NCBI GenBank assembly: GCA_963714425.1
Contig: CAVQOI010000005.1
Span: forward strand, 98,534 to 162,533
DNA length: 64,000 nt
DNA from: DATCYX01 sp963714425
GTDB lineage: Bacteria; Chloroflexota; Anaerolineae; Anaerolineales; UBA4823
Direction of reading: 5' to 3'
Every line of letters starts with the position of its first letter. Within the stretch, counting starts at the first letter, position 1. Below the pieces are notes generated by a model. It had not been told where the DNA came from, did no database searches, and saw only the letters and a list, made by a program, of their open reading frames with translations. Below are positions 1-8,095 of this stretch, in pieces. A program made the position numbers and the translations under genes.

Positions 1-1306
1 CGTCGATCAGAGTTGTCATCACCGGTCCGGATAGGATGGTCGGGTCGATACCAACCCGGCTGGCAATAATCGGTATCAAGCATGCTACTGTATTCGCCCA
101 GAGTACGATTACAGCCATCGTGATGCCGACCGTGACTGCTAGTTCCCATTCAACCCCCCATAATAACGCCCAGAAAAATGCAGCGAGAGCAATTAATACT
201 CCTAACAGTAGACCTGTCTGCGCTTCACGCATCCATACTCTAAAAATATCTCTTGGCCGGATTTCCCTTAAAGCTAGGGCGCGAATGATCGTTGCAACTG
301 TTTGTGAGCCAGCATTCCCGCCTGTGCCGATGAGAAGCGGTATAAAAAATGATAAGGCTACCACGACCTGTAAATCATCCTTAAAATGCTTCAGGATCGA
401 TCCTGTGAGCGTTCCAGCGATGAAAAGCAGCATCAGCCAGAAAAATCTTGAACGGACGACATCCACCAGGCGCTGCGTCCAATAAGGTTTATCTAAGAGA
501 GGGCCCGTCTCAACACCACCCAGGTGCAAGATGTCCTCTGTCGTCTCATCTTCTAGGACATCGACGATATCGTCGTGGGTGATGACACCGATCAAACGAT
601 CGGTCTTATCCACTACTGGGACAGATGCAAGGTCATAACGAGCCATGATTCGGGCAACTTCTTCCTGGTCGGTTGCGCCCATCACATGCACCACCTCGCG
701 ATCCATGATGGATTCCATGTTAGCAGAAGCCTGGGCAACTACCAGCTCCCTGAGTCCAACAACGCCGATCAGCCTTCTCTCTCGATCGATGACATATAAG
801 TAATACGGGATCTCAGTGGATAATTCGGATTCGCGTAAAAAATCAATTGCTTGCTCTGTCGTAGTGTTTCTGCGTAAAGCGATATACGAGGTGGTCATCA
901 GACCACCAGCAGTCTCATCTGGATACCCTAAGAGTGGAATTACATCACTGGCATCTTCCATTTGAGCCAGAGTTGCGGAAACCTGTTCCGGTGGCAGGTC
1001 CCCCAGCAGGTCAGCTGCCTCATCTGGCTCCATCTCATCCAGCACATCGGCGAGCTTTTCGGGTGAAAAATCCTCGATCGCCTCTAAAGCATCCTTGTCC
1101 TCGAGCTCTTCGAGCAAGTCTGCGGTAGCAGGGATATCGAGGAGGCGCAGCAGGATATCCTGCTGCTGGTCTTCTAGCAGATTGAAGACTTCAGCAAGAT
1201 CTGCGGGGTGCAATTCTGTGAGAATTGCCATCGCATCATTATCGCGTTGGATTTCAAGAGCAGCCTGAATCCGCCTGGCTATCAGATCGGCATCGTATTC
1301 ATTCAT
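1..1306 (-). CDS. mgtE: Magnesium transporter MgtE (partial, C-terminus off the left edge)
   Basis: Inner-membrane Mg2+ channel/transporter. The minus-strand frame opens at ATG 1306 (CGGAG six bases upstream) and runs off the window after about 435 codons. It has the full family layout: an acidic MgtE N domain of helical repeats (about residues 1-125), paired CBS domains (about 130-255, including a GVITHDDIVDVLEDE segment), then membrane helices with the family signature GTGGNAGSQ. Only the last helix and tail are missing, judging by the usual length of about 450 residues. The cytosolic N and CBS domains of this family sense Mg2+ and gate the pore. It is separated from the next minus-strand gene upstream by a strong hairpin, so it is probably transcribed alone. 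Identification is secure. Confidence 0.95.
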   Translation of the reverse strand, partial: MNEYDADLIARRIQAALEIQRDNDAMAILTELHPADLAEVFNLLEDQQQDILLRLLDIPATADLLEELEDKDALEAIEDFSPEKLADVLDEMEPDEAADLLGDLPPEQVSATLAQMEDASDVIPLLGYPDETAGGLMTTSYIALRRNTTTEQAIDFLRESELSTEIPYYLYVIDRERRLIGVVGLRELVVAQASANMESIMDREVVHVMGATDQEEVARIMARYDLASVPVVDKTDRLIGVITHDDIVDVLEDETTEDILHLGGVETGPLLDKPYWTQRLVDVVRSRFFWLMLLFIAGTLTGSILKHFKDDLQVVVALSFFIPLLIGTGGNAGSQTVATIIRALALREIRPRDIFRVWMREAQTGLLLGVLIALAAFFWALLWGVEWELAVTVGITMAVIVLWANTVACLIPIIASRVGIDPTILSGPVMTTLID

Positions 1307-1353
1307 GTTTTGCTCCGTTGAACCGATTTAGCAGCTACGAAGTTCAGGGGAAA

Positions 1354-1398
1354 ATCGGGGGTGTTTGGGCATGCGAAGCCCGCCCAAACACCCCCGAT
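1354..1398 (-). terminator. Perfect 17-bp hairpin, terminator after the NIL-domain gene
   Basis: Two perfect 17-base arms (1354-1370 and 1382-1398) surround an 11-base loop. Read on the minus strand the stem is followed by TTTTCCCC. It lies between the NIL-domain gene stop and the mgtE start, so it fits an intrinsic terminator of the NIL gene. A second short GGGC/GCCC pairing is possible inside the loop region. Confidence 0.75.
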
Positions 1399-1420
1399 CC
1401 TCCCACTAACTGCGTGGGTC

Positions 1421-1645
1421 CTACGATTGATATTCGACAGCAATTCCTTGAGACTTAAGCCAGGCGAGGGCATCTTCAATAACCATTGAATCTCCTGAAA
1501 GCTGGACTTCCATCCACCGCTGACCACCACCAATTTGGGCGCGCAGGATATTCACAGTGAGATCGTAACGCCTGATCAATTGATTTACCACCGGAACGCT
1601 TAATAATGTCTCAGGATAAACGAGACGATACACGTTGTCAGTCAT
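1421..1645 (-). CDS. Stand-alone NIL domain protein
   Basis: A 74-residue protein matching the NIL domain, the small ferredoxin-like fold best known as the C-terminal substrate-sensing domain of methionine ABC ATPase MetN and also found next to ferredoxins. The pattern is typical: an initial strand (VYRLVYPETL), then VVNQLIRRYDLTVNILRAQI, a GG turn, and a final helix (DALAWLKSQGIAVEY). Nothing is fused to it and no ABC ATPase or ferredoxin is adjacent, so its ligand cannot be told. The start is supported by AGGAGG five bases upstream. It follows rlmN by 25 bases on the same strand and may be co-transcribed with rlmN and the HAD phosphatase. Confidence 0.8.
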   Translation of the reverse strand: MTDNVYRLVYPETLLSVPVVNQLIRRYDLTVNILRAQIGGGQRWMEVQLSGDSMVIEDALAWLKSQGIAVEYQS

Positions 1646-1670
1646 CGGCGCCTCCTGTCAAAACAGTCCA

Positions 1671-2723
1671 TCAATGCTGGTTTGCCAGTTGTCCACACCC
1701 GGCTTGAATATCGATCCCACGGCGCAAACGAATCGAGCAGGGGATTCCATATTTCACTAATTCGTCGCGGAAGGCAATGGCACGCTGGGTCGAAGTCGCT
1801 TGACCTTCATATCTAGCCGTGGGATTTAGCGGGATGACATTGACATGACACAATAAACCCTGCAGCAGCTCTGCGAGCTTTTGGGCTTGACGGGGGCTGT
1901 CATTCACATCCCGAATCAATGCCCATTCGAACGATATTCTGCGGTGGGTTTGCGCGACATAATCCCGGCAAGCTTGGATGAGTTCTGCGATCGGATATCT
2001 CTTATTGATGGGGAGCATCGAGGCGCGTAGGGTATCTTCGGTTGCATGAAGAGAGACAGCCAAGTTGACTTGCCGATTTTCGGCTGTAAATCGGCGGATA
2101 CCGGGGAGATGCCCAACAGTGGAGACTGTAAAGCGCCGCGCTCCCAGGGCAAAGCCCATCGGATGGTTCAAGCGATCAATCGACTCCATGGTCGCCTCAT
2201 AATTATGGAACGGCTCACCCATTCCCATCAGGACGACGTTGGTCACCTTTTCCTGCGTGCTTTTTAGTTGCCGGGCATAATATAAGACCTGCTCGACAAT
2301 TTCACCGCTGCTGAGGTTTCTCTGGAATCCCATCTGCCCTGTTGCACAAAAAACGCAACCCATGGCACACCCAGCTTGAGTAGAAATGCACAGTGTCCTA
2401 CGTTTATTATAGCGCATCAAGACTGCCTCGATCAGCAGGCCATCTGTGAGCCTAAAAAGGGTTTTGATAGTCTTGCCATCTTGAGAAATCTGCGTATGCT
2501 CTTGATGCAAACCAGTAAAAGTGAATTCACTGCCCAGCAGATTGCGTTGGCTTGAGGGTAAGATCGTGAATTCATCAGGACCCCCCCAAAGACTGTGGTA
2601 CAGTCCGCGCCATATCTGATCAGCACGATAGGATGGCAATCCCCGTTCATTTACGAAATCTTGAATATGTGGAAAATCAAGATTGTAAACCAGCCTTATT
2701 GGGTCAGGTCTTTCATCGATCAT
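1671..2723 (-). CDS. rlmN: 23S rRNA (adenine2503-C2)-methyltransferase RlmN
   Basis: Radical-SAM enzyme that methylates C2 of A2503 in 23S rRNA and, in many bacteria, A37 of some tRNAs. The SAM-cluster motif is CAMGCVFC (CxxxCxxC), followed by a GMGEP motif. The second catalytic cysteine, which forms the methyl-protein intermediate, is near the C-terminus in GCGQL. Length is 350 residues from ATG 2723, normal for the family. A longer frame begins at 2780, but the ATG at 2723 overlaps the upstream gene's stop as ATGA, a typical translational coupling, so it is preferred. It is co-transcribed with the HAD phosphatase upstream and probably the NIL gene downstream. Confidence 0.95.
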   Translation of the reverse strand: MIDERPDPIRLVYNLDFPHIQDFVNERGLPSYRADQIWRGLYHSLWGGPDEFTILPSSQRNLLGSEFTFTGLHQEHTQISQDGKTIKTLFRLTDGLLIEAVLMRYNKRRTLCISTQAGCAMGCVFCATGQMGFQRNLSSGEIVEQVLYYARQLKSTQEKVTNVVLMGMGEPFHNYEATMESIDRLNHPMGFALGARRFTVSTVGHLPGIRRFTAENRQVNLAVSLHATEDTLRASMLPINKRYPIAELIQACRDYVAQTHRRISFEWALIRDVNDSPRQAQKLAELLQGLLCHVNVIPLNPTARYEGQATSTQRAIAFRDELVKYGIPCSIRLRRGIDIQAGCGQLANQH

Positions 2724-3511
2724 AGCTTTTCCAAGAGGGTAGCCAGGTCGCGCTCGATATAATGGGGCGGGGGCGTCCATGCCATAGCCTTGACTTCATC
2801 AGTGACTCCGGATAGCACCAGGGCTGTAGTACAGCCAAGAGATTGTGCACCAGCGATATCTGTCTCCAATCTATCGCCGACTACAAGGGTTTCTTTAGGA
2901 ATTGTCTGCATTCTCCTGATGGCCAAGTTGTACATCTCCGGAGAGGGTTTGCCAACAATTATCGGCTTGACATCGGTTGCTGCTTCTATCGCAGCAAGTA
3001 TGGCTCCCGCACCCGGGATCAAGCCCTCGGGTGTCGGGAAAGTTCGGTCGGGATTCGTGCCGATGAATGGAACCCCTCTCTGAATGAGCAGGGTTGCCAC
3101 CTTGAGCTTTTCATATGTTAAGTTGCGATCAAAGGCAACGATCACAGCCAGCGGGTTTTCGTGACTCTCTTGAAAGCCATGCTCGAATAACGTATTTGAT
3201 AGTCCTTGCTCGCCAACGATATAAACACTACCACCGTCCGGGAACCGTTGAGTCAAATAGTGGACCGCAGCGAGGCTAGAATTAACAATTTGTTGCGGAT
3301 CAAGGCGCACACCGAACCGGTGCAGTTTTTCCCGATATTGCTCGATAGATAAGGTGGCATTGTTGGTTGCCAGGGTAACTTTAATATCTCGGAGTGCAAT
3401 CTCTGAAAATATCTGAGGCAGGTCACCAATGGGCTGATTATCCTTCCACAATACACCGTCCATGTCGAGGATTATGCCTTTGATCACAATATGCGCGTGG
3501 TTGGATTTCAT
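2720..3511 (-). CDS. HAD superfamily phosphatase, NagD/PGP (class IIA) type
   Basis: Soluble sugar-phosphate or nucleotide phosphatase of the HAD class IIA group (NagD, 4-nitrophenylphosphatase). Motif I is DMDGVLW with the nucleophile and acid/base aspartates near the N-terminus, motif II is TNNAT, and motif III/IV is VGKPSPEMYN followed by VVGDRLETDI. About 263 residues, as expected. The start is either GTG 3517 or ATG 3511; no clear ribosome site separates them. The stop overlaps the rlmN start by four bases. The true substrate cannot be read from sequence. A strong terminator lies between this gene and clpP upstream, so it should have its own promoter. Confidence 0.85.
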   Translation of the reverse strand: MKSNHAHIVIKGIILDMDGVLWKDNQPIGDLPQIFSEIALRDIKVTLATNNATLSIEQYREKLHRFGVRLDPQQIVNSSLAAVHYLTQRFPDGGSVYIVGEQGLSNTLFEHGFQESHENPLAVIVAFDRNLTYEKLKVATLLIQRGVPFIGTNPDRTFPTPEGLIPGAGAILAAIEAATDVKPIIVGKPSPEMYNLAIRRMQTIPKETLVVGDRLETDIAGAQSLGCTTALVLSGVTDEVKAMAWTPPPHYIERDLATLLEKL

Positions 3512-3569
3512 ATGCACCTATCCGGAGTCATCTCCGGATCTACGCCCCCGTAGTGTTTTGGATAAAATT

Positions 3570-3609
3570 CTTCCCCCTCCTGGTAATGTTTTCAATCAGG
3601 AGGGGGAAG
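3570..3609 (-). terminator. Intrinsic terminator downstream of clpP
   Basis: Perfect 13-base arms (3570-3582 and 3597-3609) around a 14-base loop. On the minus strand the stem is followed by AATTTTATCC. It sits 20 bases after the clpP stop. Confidence 0.8.
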
Positions 3610-3630
3610 GTGAGAGAACATGATCAATAA

Positions 3631-4245
3631 TTATTCGACATGCTTGAGGTCGGGTATCTGCATGACTTGATCAACCAAGCCATACTCGACAGCCCCAGTG
3701 GCATCCAGATAGAAATCCCGGTTCGTATCCTTTTCGATGGTTGCGATCTCTTGATTTGTATGCTTGGCAAGGATTTCGTTAAGCCTATCTTTTAGGCGCA
3801 GGATCTCCTTTGCCTGGATTTCAATATCCGATGCTTGACCTGATGCACCCCCCAGGGGTTGGTGCATATGGATTGTGGCGTTGGGTAGTGCGTAACGTTG
3901 ACCTTTTGTACCTGCGGTGAGAAGCAAGGTTCCAAAAGAGGCGGTCATCCCTACTGCAAGTGTGCTAATAGGATTGGAGATCATCTGCATAGTGTCATAG
4001 ATCGCCATACCAGCATATACAGCACCACCAGGAGAGTTAATATACATCTGGATTGGCGCTTCTGAATCTTCGCTGCTCAGATAGAGCAGTTGTGCAACCG
4101 TCAGGTTGGATATCTGGTCGTTGATAGGCGTACCCAGGAAAATAATCCGGTTTCGCAGTAACAGCGAGTAGATATCAAAATAACGCTCACCGCGCCCGGA
4201 CGTCTCGACGACGGTCGGGATCAGGGATAAAGGGCTCATAGCCAT
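3631..4245 (-). CDS. clpP: ATP-dependent Clp protease proteolytic subunit ClpP
   Basis: Serine peptidase that forms the tetradecameric barrel working with ClpX/ClpA-type ATPases. The catalytic serine lies in GMTASFGTLLL, the histidine in IHMHQPLGG and the aspartate in KDTNRDFYLDA. The handle helix carries the usual EILRLKDRLNEI stretch. The frame is open to 4302, but ATG 4245 is preceded by GAGGAAA at normal spacing and gives 204 residues, the standard length. The gene lies 58 bases after tig in the same orientation, the classic tig-clpP order; clpX is not in this stretch. Confidence 0.96.
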   Translation of the reverse strand: MAMSPLSLIPTVVETSGRGERYFDIYSLLLRNRIIFLGTPINDQISNLTVAQLLYLSSEDSEAPIQMYINSPGGAVYAGMAIYDTMQMISNPISTLAVGMTASFGTLLLTAGTKGQRYALPNATIHMHQPLGGASGQASDIEIQAKEILRLKDRLNEILAKHTNQEIATIEKDTNRDFYLDATGAVEYGLVDQVMQIPDLKHVE

Positions 4246-4303
4246 GTGTGTTTCCTCATTTCTCGTATATTTACTTTTATATCTTGGGTAGTCAAACCCC
4301 AAG

Positions 4304-5749
4304 CTAATCTTCAGTCTTAGGTTGTTCTTTTACGTCTACCACTTCCGTAACAGGTGTGGTTTCGCCAGCGGTTTGTTCAGCTTCATTCTTTACATCTTCT
4401 GGTTCTGCCGGCTCACTCTCTAGTCCTCGGGCTATCTGGCGCAGCCTTTCTTGCGTACGCGCGATAACAAGATCCATCATGACACTTTCAACCAATCCCG
4501 AGGCGTTTTCTTTGTTCTCAACAAACTTGGTAAACTCACCCTCGGGCATATAGCGAGCGTAGCCCTCCAAGGTACGGTTTGTCGCTGCCTGCAGATCGTC
4601 AGGGCTCACCTCAATCTTCATAATCTCTGCCAGATTTAATAGTGCTAACGAACGCTTTAATCTGGTTTCGGCGACAGGTCGTGCCTCTTCTCGTAATCCT
4701 TCCGATTCCAACTCACGCGATTTTAGATAGAGATCCATGCTCATCCCCTGGCGAACCAATCGTTCTTGGAGGTGCTCAATAACGTGCTCGATCTCGTGTT
4801 CTACCATTTGGGGTGGATAATTGATGGTTAAATCTTCGACGATGCGATCCAAGACTTGCTCGTCATATTGCTGGTTGTAATCTGCTGTGTTTTGCTCTTC
4901 CAGATTAGTGCGGACTTGAGCACGCAAAGCGTCTATGGTTTCAAAGTCGCCAACAGTTTGAGCAAACTCTGCATTCAACTCGGGTAAGATGCGTGATTTT
5001 ACCGACTCGATCTCAATATTAAATTTTGCGTGGGCGTTTTTAAATGCAGAAAATGAGGCATCCTCCGGATACTGGTATTCGAAAGATGATTTCTCACCAG
5101 CGGAGAGTCCGATCAACTTTCTGGAAAAGCCAGAGAAAGGCCATTCCACACTGGATTCATCTTCCTCTTTATACACGTTTACCGGAAGCGAACGTTCTTC
5201 AATCAGGGACGTTTCTGCTTCAACCTCAGGCTCCAGTTTTTCTGCGCTTAGCTTTATATAAACGAGGTCACCCTCCTGCACTACACGCTCTACAGGTTCG
5301 ATCACTGCATGCTGATCCTGGAGGCTCTTGATTAATTTATCGACGTCACCTTCAGGTACCTCGCTGGGCTCGTATGGGAGACGAATAGATCCGTATGCAC
5401 CTAGCTCGACTTTTGCACGCAGTGGAACGATGAACTCAAAAACAGGGTTTTCACTGGAGGTGAAATTTTCAAGTATCCCAGGACCATATGGTTCAATCTT
5501 GGCTTCGTCCAGCGCTTTTGGATAGATTTCTTTGACCAACAACTCGATCGCCTCTTCATGCACCGCTTCCTCACCGATCGTGCGGAGAATGACGTTATAA
5601 GGCGCCTTCCCTGGGCGGAACCCGGGAATTTTGGTTTTTTTGGAAATCTGACGAGCAGCACGTTTCTTGGTGATATCGAGCAAGCTGTTTTCCACCTCAA
5701 CGGTAACTTTCACCTGGTGGTCTTCGCGATTTTCTACATCTATTTTCAA
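4304..5749 (-). CDS. tig: Trigger factor (ribosome-associated chaperone/PPIase)
   Basis: Chaperone that docks at the ribosomal exit tunnel. The ribosome-binding signature GFRPGKAP is present near residue 45. A divergent FKBP-like segment follows (about 155-255), then a long helical C-terminal domain. The tail after residue 430 is a charged Glu-rich extension, common in this phylum. Total 481 residues. The start codon is TTG (5749), supported by AGGA eight bases upstream; no ATG fits. A TATAAT hexamer at 5787-5792 on the same strand gives a plausible promoter between the gene and tRNA-Leu. clpP follows 58 bases downstream. Confidence 0.95.
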   Translation of the reverse strand: MKIDVENREDHQVKVTVEVENSLLDITKKRAARQISKKTKIPGFRPGKAPYNVILRTIGEEAVHEEAIELLVKEIYPKALDEAKIEPYGPGILENFTSSENPVFEFIVPLRAKVELGAYGSIRLPYEPSEVPEGDVDKLIKSLQDQHAVIEPVERVVQEGDLVYIKLSAEKLEPEVEAETSLIEERSLPVNVYKEEDESSVEWPFSGFSRKLIGLSAGEKSSFEYQYPEDASFSAFKNAHAKFNIEIESVKSRILPELNAEFAQTVGDFETIDALRAQVRTNLEEQNTADYNQQYDEQVLDRIVEDLTINYPPQMVEHEIEHVIEHLQERLVRQGMSMDLYLKSRELESEGLREEARPVAETRLKRSLALLNLAEIMKIEVSPDDLQAATNRTLEGYARYMPEGEFTKFVENKENASGLVESVMMDLVIARTQERLRQIARGLESEPAEPEDVKNEAEQTAGETTPVTEVVDVKEQPKTED

Positions 5750-5786
5750 GTTGGAAATCCTTTCATTTCATCCGGCAGACGGCAGG

Positions 5787-5792
5787 ATTATA
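5787..5792 (-). promoter_or_regulatory. -10 hexamer of the tig promoter
   Basis: TATAAT on the minus strand about 37 bases before the tig TTG start and downstream of the tRNA-Leu terminator. No convincing -35 was found, so only the -10 is claimed. Confidence 0.5.
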
Positions 5793-5836
5793 ACACGGCA
5801 GGTCTGACGGCTCTGTTAGAAATCTATATGAAGAAA

Positions 5837-5866
5837 AACACCTGCCCACCTGGCTAGGGAGGTGTT
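5837..5866 (-). terminator. Terminator after tRNA-Leu
   Basis: AACACCT (minus strand) pairs with AGGTGTT across a GC-rich interior, and a run of T follows (TTTTTC). It begins 13 bases past the tRNA CCA end. Confidence 0.65.
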
Positions 5867-5878
5867 CTCATTATGCGC

Positions 5879-5963
5879 TGGTGGGGAAGGAGGGATTTGA
5901 ACCCTCACGCCTTGCGGCACTTGATCCTAAGTCAAGCCTGTCTGCCAATTCCAGCACTTCCCC
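5879..5963 (-). tRNA. tRNA-Leu (anticodon TAG), CCA encoded
   Basis: An 85-base class II tRNA on the minus strand. The acceptor arms GGGGAAG and CTTCCCC pair perfectly. A D-loop of the GGCAGAC type and a long variable arm (GTGCCGCAAGGCGT region) are visible, and the T-arm is GAGGGTTCAAATCCCTC. The anticodon loop reads CTTAGGA, giving anticodon TAG (reads CUN codons). The CCA end is encoded (5879-5881). Confidence 0.95.
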
Positions 5964-6080
5964 AAACGTCTAGTGTTGTGCGGGATTATATCCTCTACGG
6001 GATTCATCGTCAATCATGATGGTGCTATAATTAGCGCTTGTTCGGAACAAGAGTTCTTTTCAACACGAGGAGCTGGGAAT

Positions 6081-6494
6081 TTGGGAAGGGTCATCAAAAT
6101 CGAGAGTGCCGGTAAGGATCGTACTCAACTCGTTAAAGGGATTGTTATTGCTATGCGAGAGCTGGCAACACAAACTGAGCCAGACGCTCAAACACGAGAT
6201 CTATTAGCATTCATTACGCTGTCATTACAGGCGATTGCAGAAACGATCGATCCGTCAGTGGAAGCCTGGGAAAAACGCGGCTATTGGATTAAGGCTGATC
6301 GTTTTCGAATGGACTGGCAGTGGACTCAAATGTCCGCAGTGGCATTGCGTGAAGCCTTGCACGGGGAAGATATGGGAGAGGTTGCAAACAGGATTGCGGA
6401 CATTGCCAGGCGGCTCGCTCATGTGAAAGCGCCGGTGCGTTCCCTAAAAGGAAAACCCTGGAGCGGCGCCTGGGCACGTCTAATCCGTGGGTGA
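6081..6494 (+). CDS. Conserved hypothetical protein, TTG start
   Basis: A 137-residue soluble protein, not a named family. The plus frame is open from 5973, but GAGGAG lies eight bases before a TTG at 6081, giving an N-terminus MGRVIKIESAGKDRTQLVKG. I recall similar short proteins from Chloroflexi that start with a strand then GK(D/E)R-x-x-L-V-K and contain AWEKRxYWxKADRFRxxW, both present here. It is helical and rich in charged residues, with no catalytic motif visible. The 3' end overlaps the convergent hydantoinase B gene by 15 bases. Function unknown; the conserved tryptophan-rich centre suggests a binding role, but that is only a guess. Confidence 0.75.
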   Translation: MGRVIKIESAGKDRTQLVKGIVIAMRELATQTEPDAQTRDLLAFITLSLQAIAETIDPSVEAWEKRGYWIKADRFRMDWQWTQMSAVALREALHGEDMGEVANRIADIARRLAHVKAPVRSLKGKPWSGAWARLIRG

Positions 6495-8084
6495 TTTTTG
6501 CCTTCCGTATCCCCCTCCTCCTGGGGTACGTATGCTTAGGATATCGCCAAGTTCGAGATCAAACGTCCCCTTCCCAGGTAGGGTTTTCTCTTCTCCGTTG
6601 TGAATAACAACATTTTCCCCTTTCTCACCAGACTGGCCGCCTGCTAGTCCATAGGGCGCGTGCTGACGACGCTCGCTGATAAGGCTGACCTGGGCATTTG
6701 CATGAAGCAAGATATCACGCCGTATGCCATCTCCGCCACAGTGCTGCCCGCCTCCGCCGGAATTACGGCGGATTTCATAACGCATCACCTGAAGTGGGAA
6801 GGCGTATTCCAGTGCTTCAACTGGGGTATTTAGCGTATTGGTCATATGACTGTGAACTGCTGAAGGACCATCTCCATCCGGACGTGCCCCAGTCCCGCCA
6901 GCTATGGTCTCATAATAGGCAAATGGACTCCCAAGTCGCGGGTCCCATCCTCCAATGGTGACGTTATTCATTGTTCCCTGGGATGCAGCAGGTACCCGCT
7001 CTGGGCATGCCTTTTCCATCGCTCCCAGCACCACATCTACGATACGTTGCGACGTTTCAACATTTCCCCCAGCAACTGGTGACGGGTGTGACGCATTCAC
7101 AATACTACTGACCGGTGCGATCACTTTTATCGGAACAAGGCAGCCATGATTATTTGGCACATCCAGACCTACAAGACATCGGAAAACGTAGTTGACCGCT
7201 GAAAGCGTGATTGCATAGACAGCATTGAGACTTCCTTCCACTTGATGCATCGATCCAGAAAAATCGACAACCGCCTCATCGCCGGTAATCGTGACTGCCA
7301 CCTTGATCAAGATTGGATCCTGGCTGATTCCATCGTTGTCAAGATAGTCCTCAAACCTATACACACCGTCTGGCAAGTCTTTGAGCAAGTTTCTGGTCAT
7401 GCGTTCGGAATACATGATGAGGGCTTGCATATATTGTTGGGCCTCCATGAGGCCGCTGCGATGGATAATCTCTTTCAGGCGTTGAACGCCGCGTTTGTTC
7501 GCAGCAATTTGTGCCCACAGGTCTCCCATTCGTTCCTTGGGAGTACGCACATTTGCTAGGATAAGGTCCAAAATGCCCTGGTTTAGCTTGCCCGCTTCGA
7601 ACAGCTTGATGGGTGGTATGATCACACCCTCCTGGTAAATCTCCCGAGCAATAAACATAGAGCCCGGCGCTGCTCCACCCACATCGGCATGGTGGGCACG
7701 GCAGGCAACGAAGCCCACCAAATGTGGGTCAGCCCCATCCATATTAATAAAAACTGGTGTCACGAGTGTAATATCTGGTAAATGTGTGCCGCCATGGTAT
7801 GGATCATTGATGAGTATGGCATCACCATCTTTCAAATCATCAAATACTTGAATGGCTGTCGAAACAGAAAGCGGCATCGATCCTAAATGGACCGGAATGT
7901 GTGCTGCCTGAGAGATCATTCTCCCAGTTGCGTCGAATACAGCACACGAGAAATCACGGCGCTCTTTGATATTGGGCGAGTAGCTTGATTTTCGCAAAAC
8001 AACGCCCATCTCCTCGCCGATTGATGCAAAAAGGTGTTTGTACACTTCCAATCGAATTGGGTCTATCTGTGGGGGGGTATTCAT
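6480..8084 (-). CDS. hyuB: Hydantoinase B / N-methylhydantoinase beta-type subunit (HyuB)
   Basis: Subunit of the ATP-dependent hydantoinase/5-oxoprolinase/acetone-carboxylase superfamily, which works with HyuA. 534 residues, standard. It opens with the family start (DPIRLEVYKHLFASIGEEMG), has ERRDFSCAVFD, the metal-site region NDPYHGGTHLPD and CRAHHADVGG, and ends in the Gly-rich RTPGGGGYG. It lies 11 bases after hyuA on the same strand, so the pair is one transcript and probably one complex. The flavoprotein and GcvT-like genes upstream point to an N-methylated or hydantoin-like substrate rather than 5-oxoproline; acetone carboxylase is unlikely without its gamma subunit. Confidence 0.9.
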   Translation of the reverse strand: MNTPPQIDPIRLEVYKHLFASIGEEMGVVLRKSSYSPNIKERRDFSCAVFDATGRMISQAAHIPVHLGSMPLSVSTAIQVFDDLKDGDAILINDPYHGGTHLPDITLVTPVFINMDGADPHLVGFVACRAHHADVGGAAPGSMFIAREIYQEGVIIPPIKLFEAGKLNQGILDLILANVRTPKERMGDLWAQIAANKRGVQRLKEIIHRSGLMEAQQYMQALIMYSERMTRNLLKDLPDGVYRFEDYLDNDGISQDPILIKVAVTITGDEAVVDFSGSMHQVEGSLNAVYAITLSAVNYVFRCLVGLDVPNNHGCLVPIKVIAPVSSIVNASHPSPVAGGNVETSQRIVDVVLGAMEKACPERVPAASQGTMNNVTIGGWDPRLGSPFAYYETIAGGTGARPDGDGPSAVHSHMTNTLNTPVEALEYAFPLQVMRYEIRRNSGGGGQHCGGDGIRRDILLHANAQVSLISERRQHAPYGLAGGQSGEKGENVVIHNGEEKTLPGKGTFDLELGDILSIRTPGGGGYGRQKSPTD

Positions 8085-8095
8085 TTTTGATCGGA

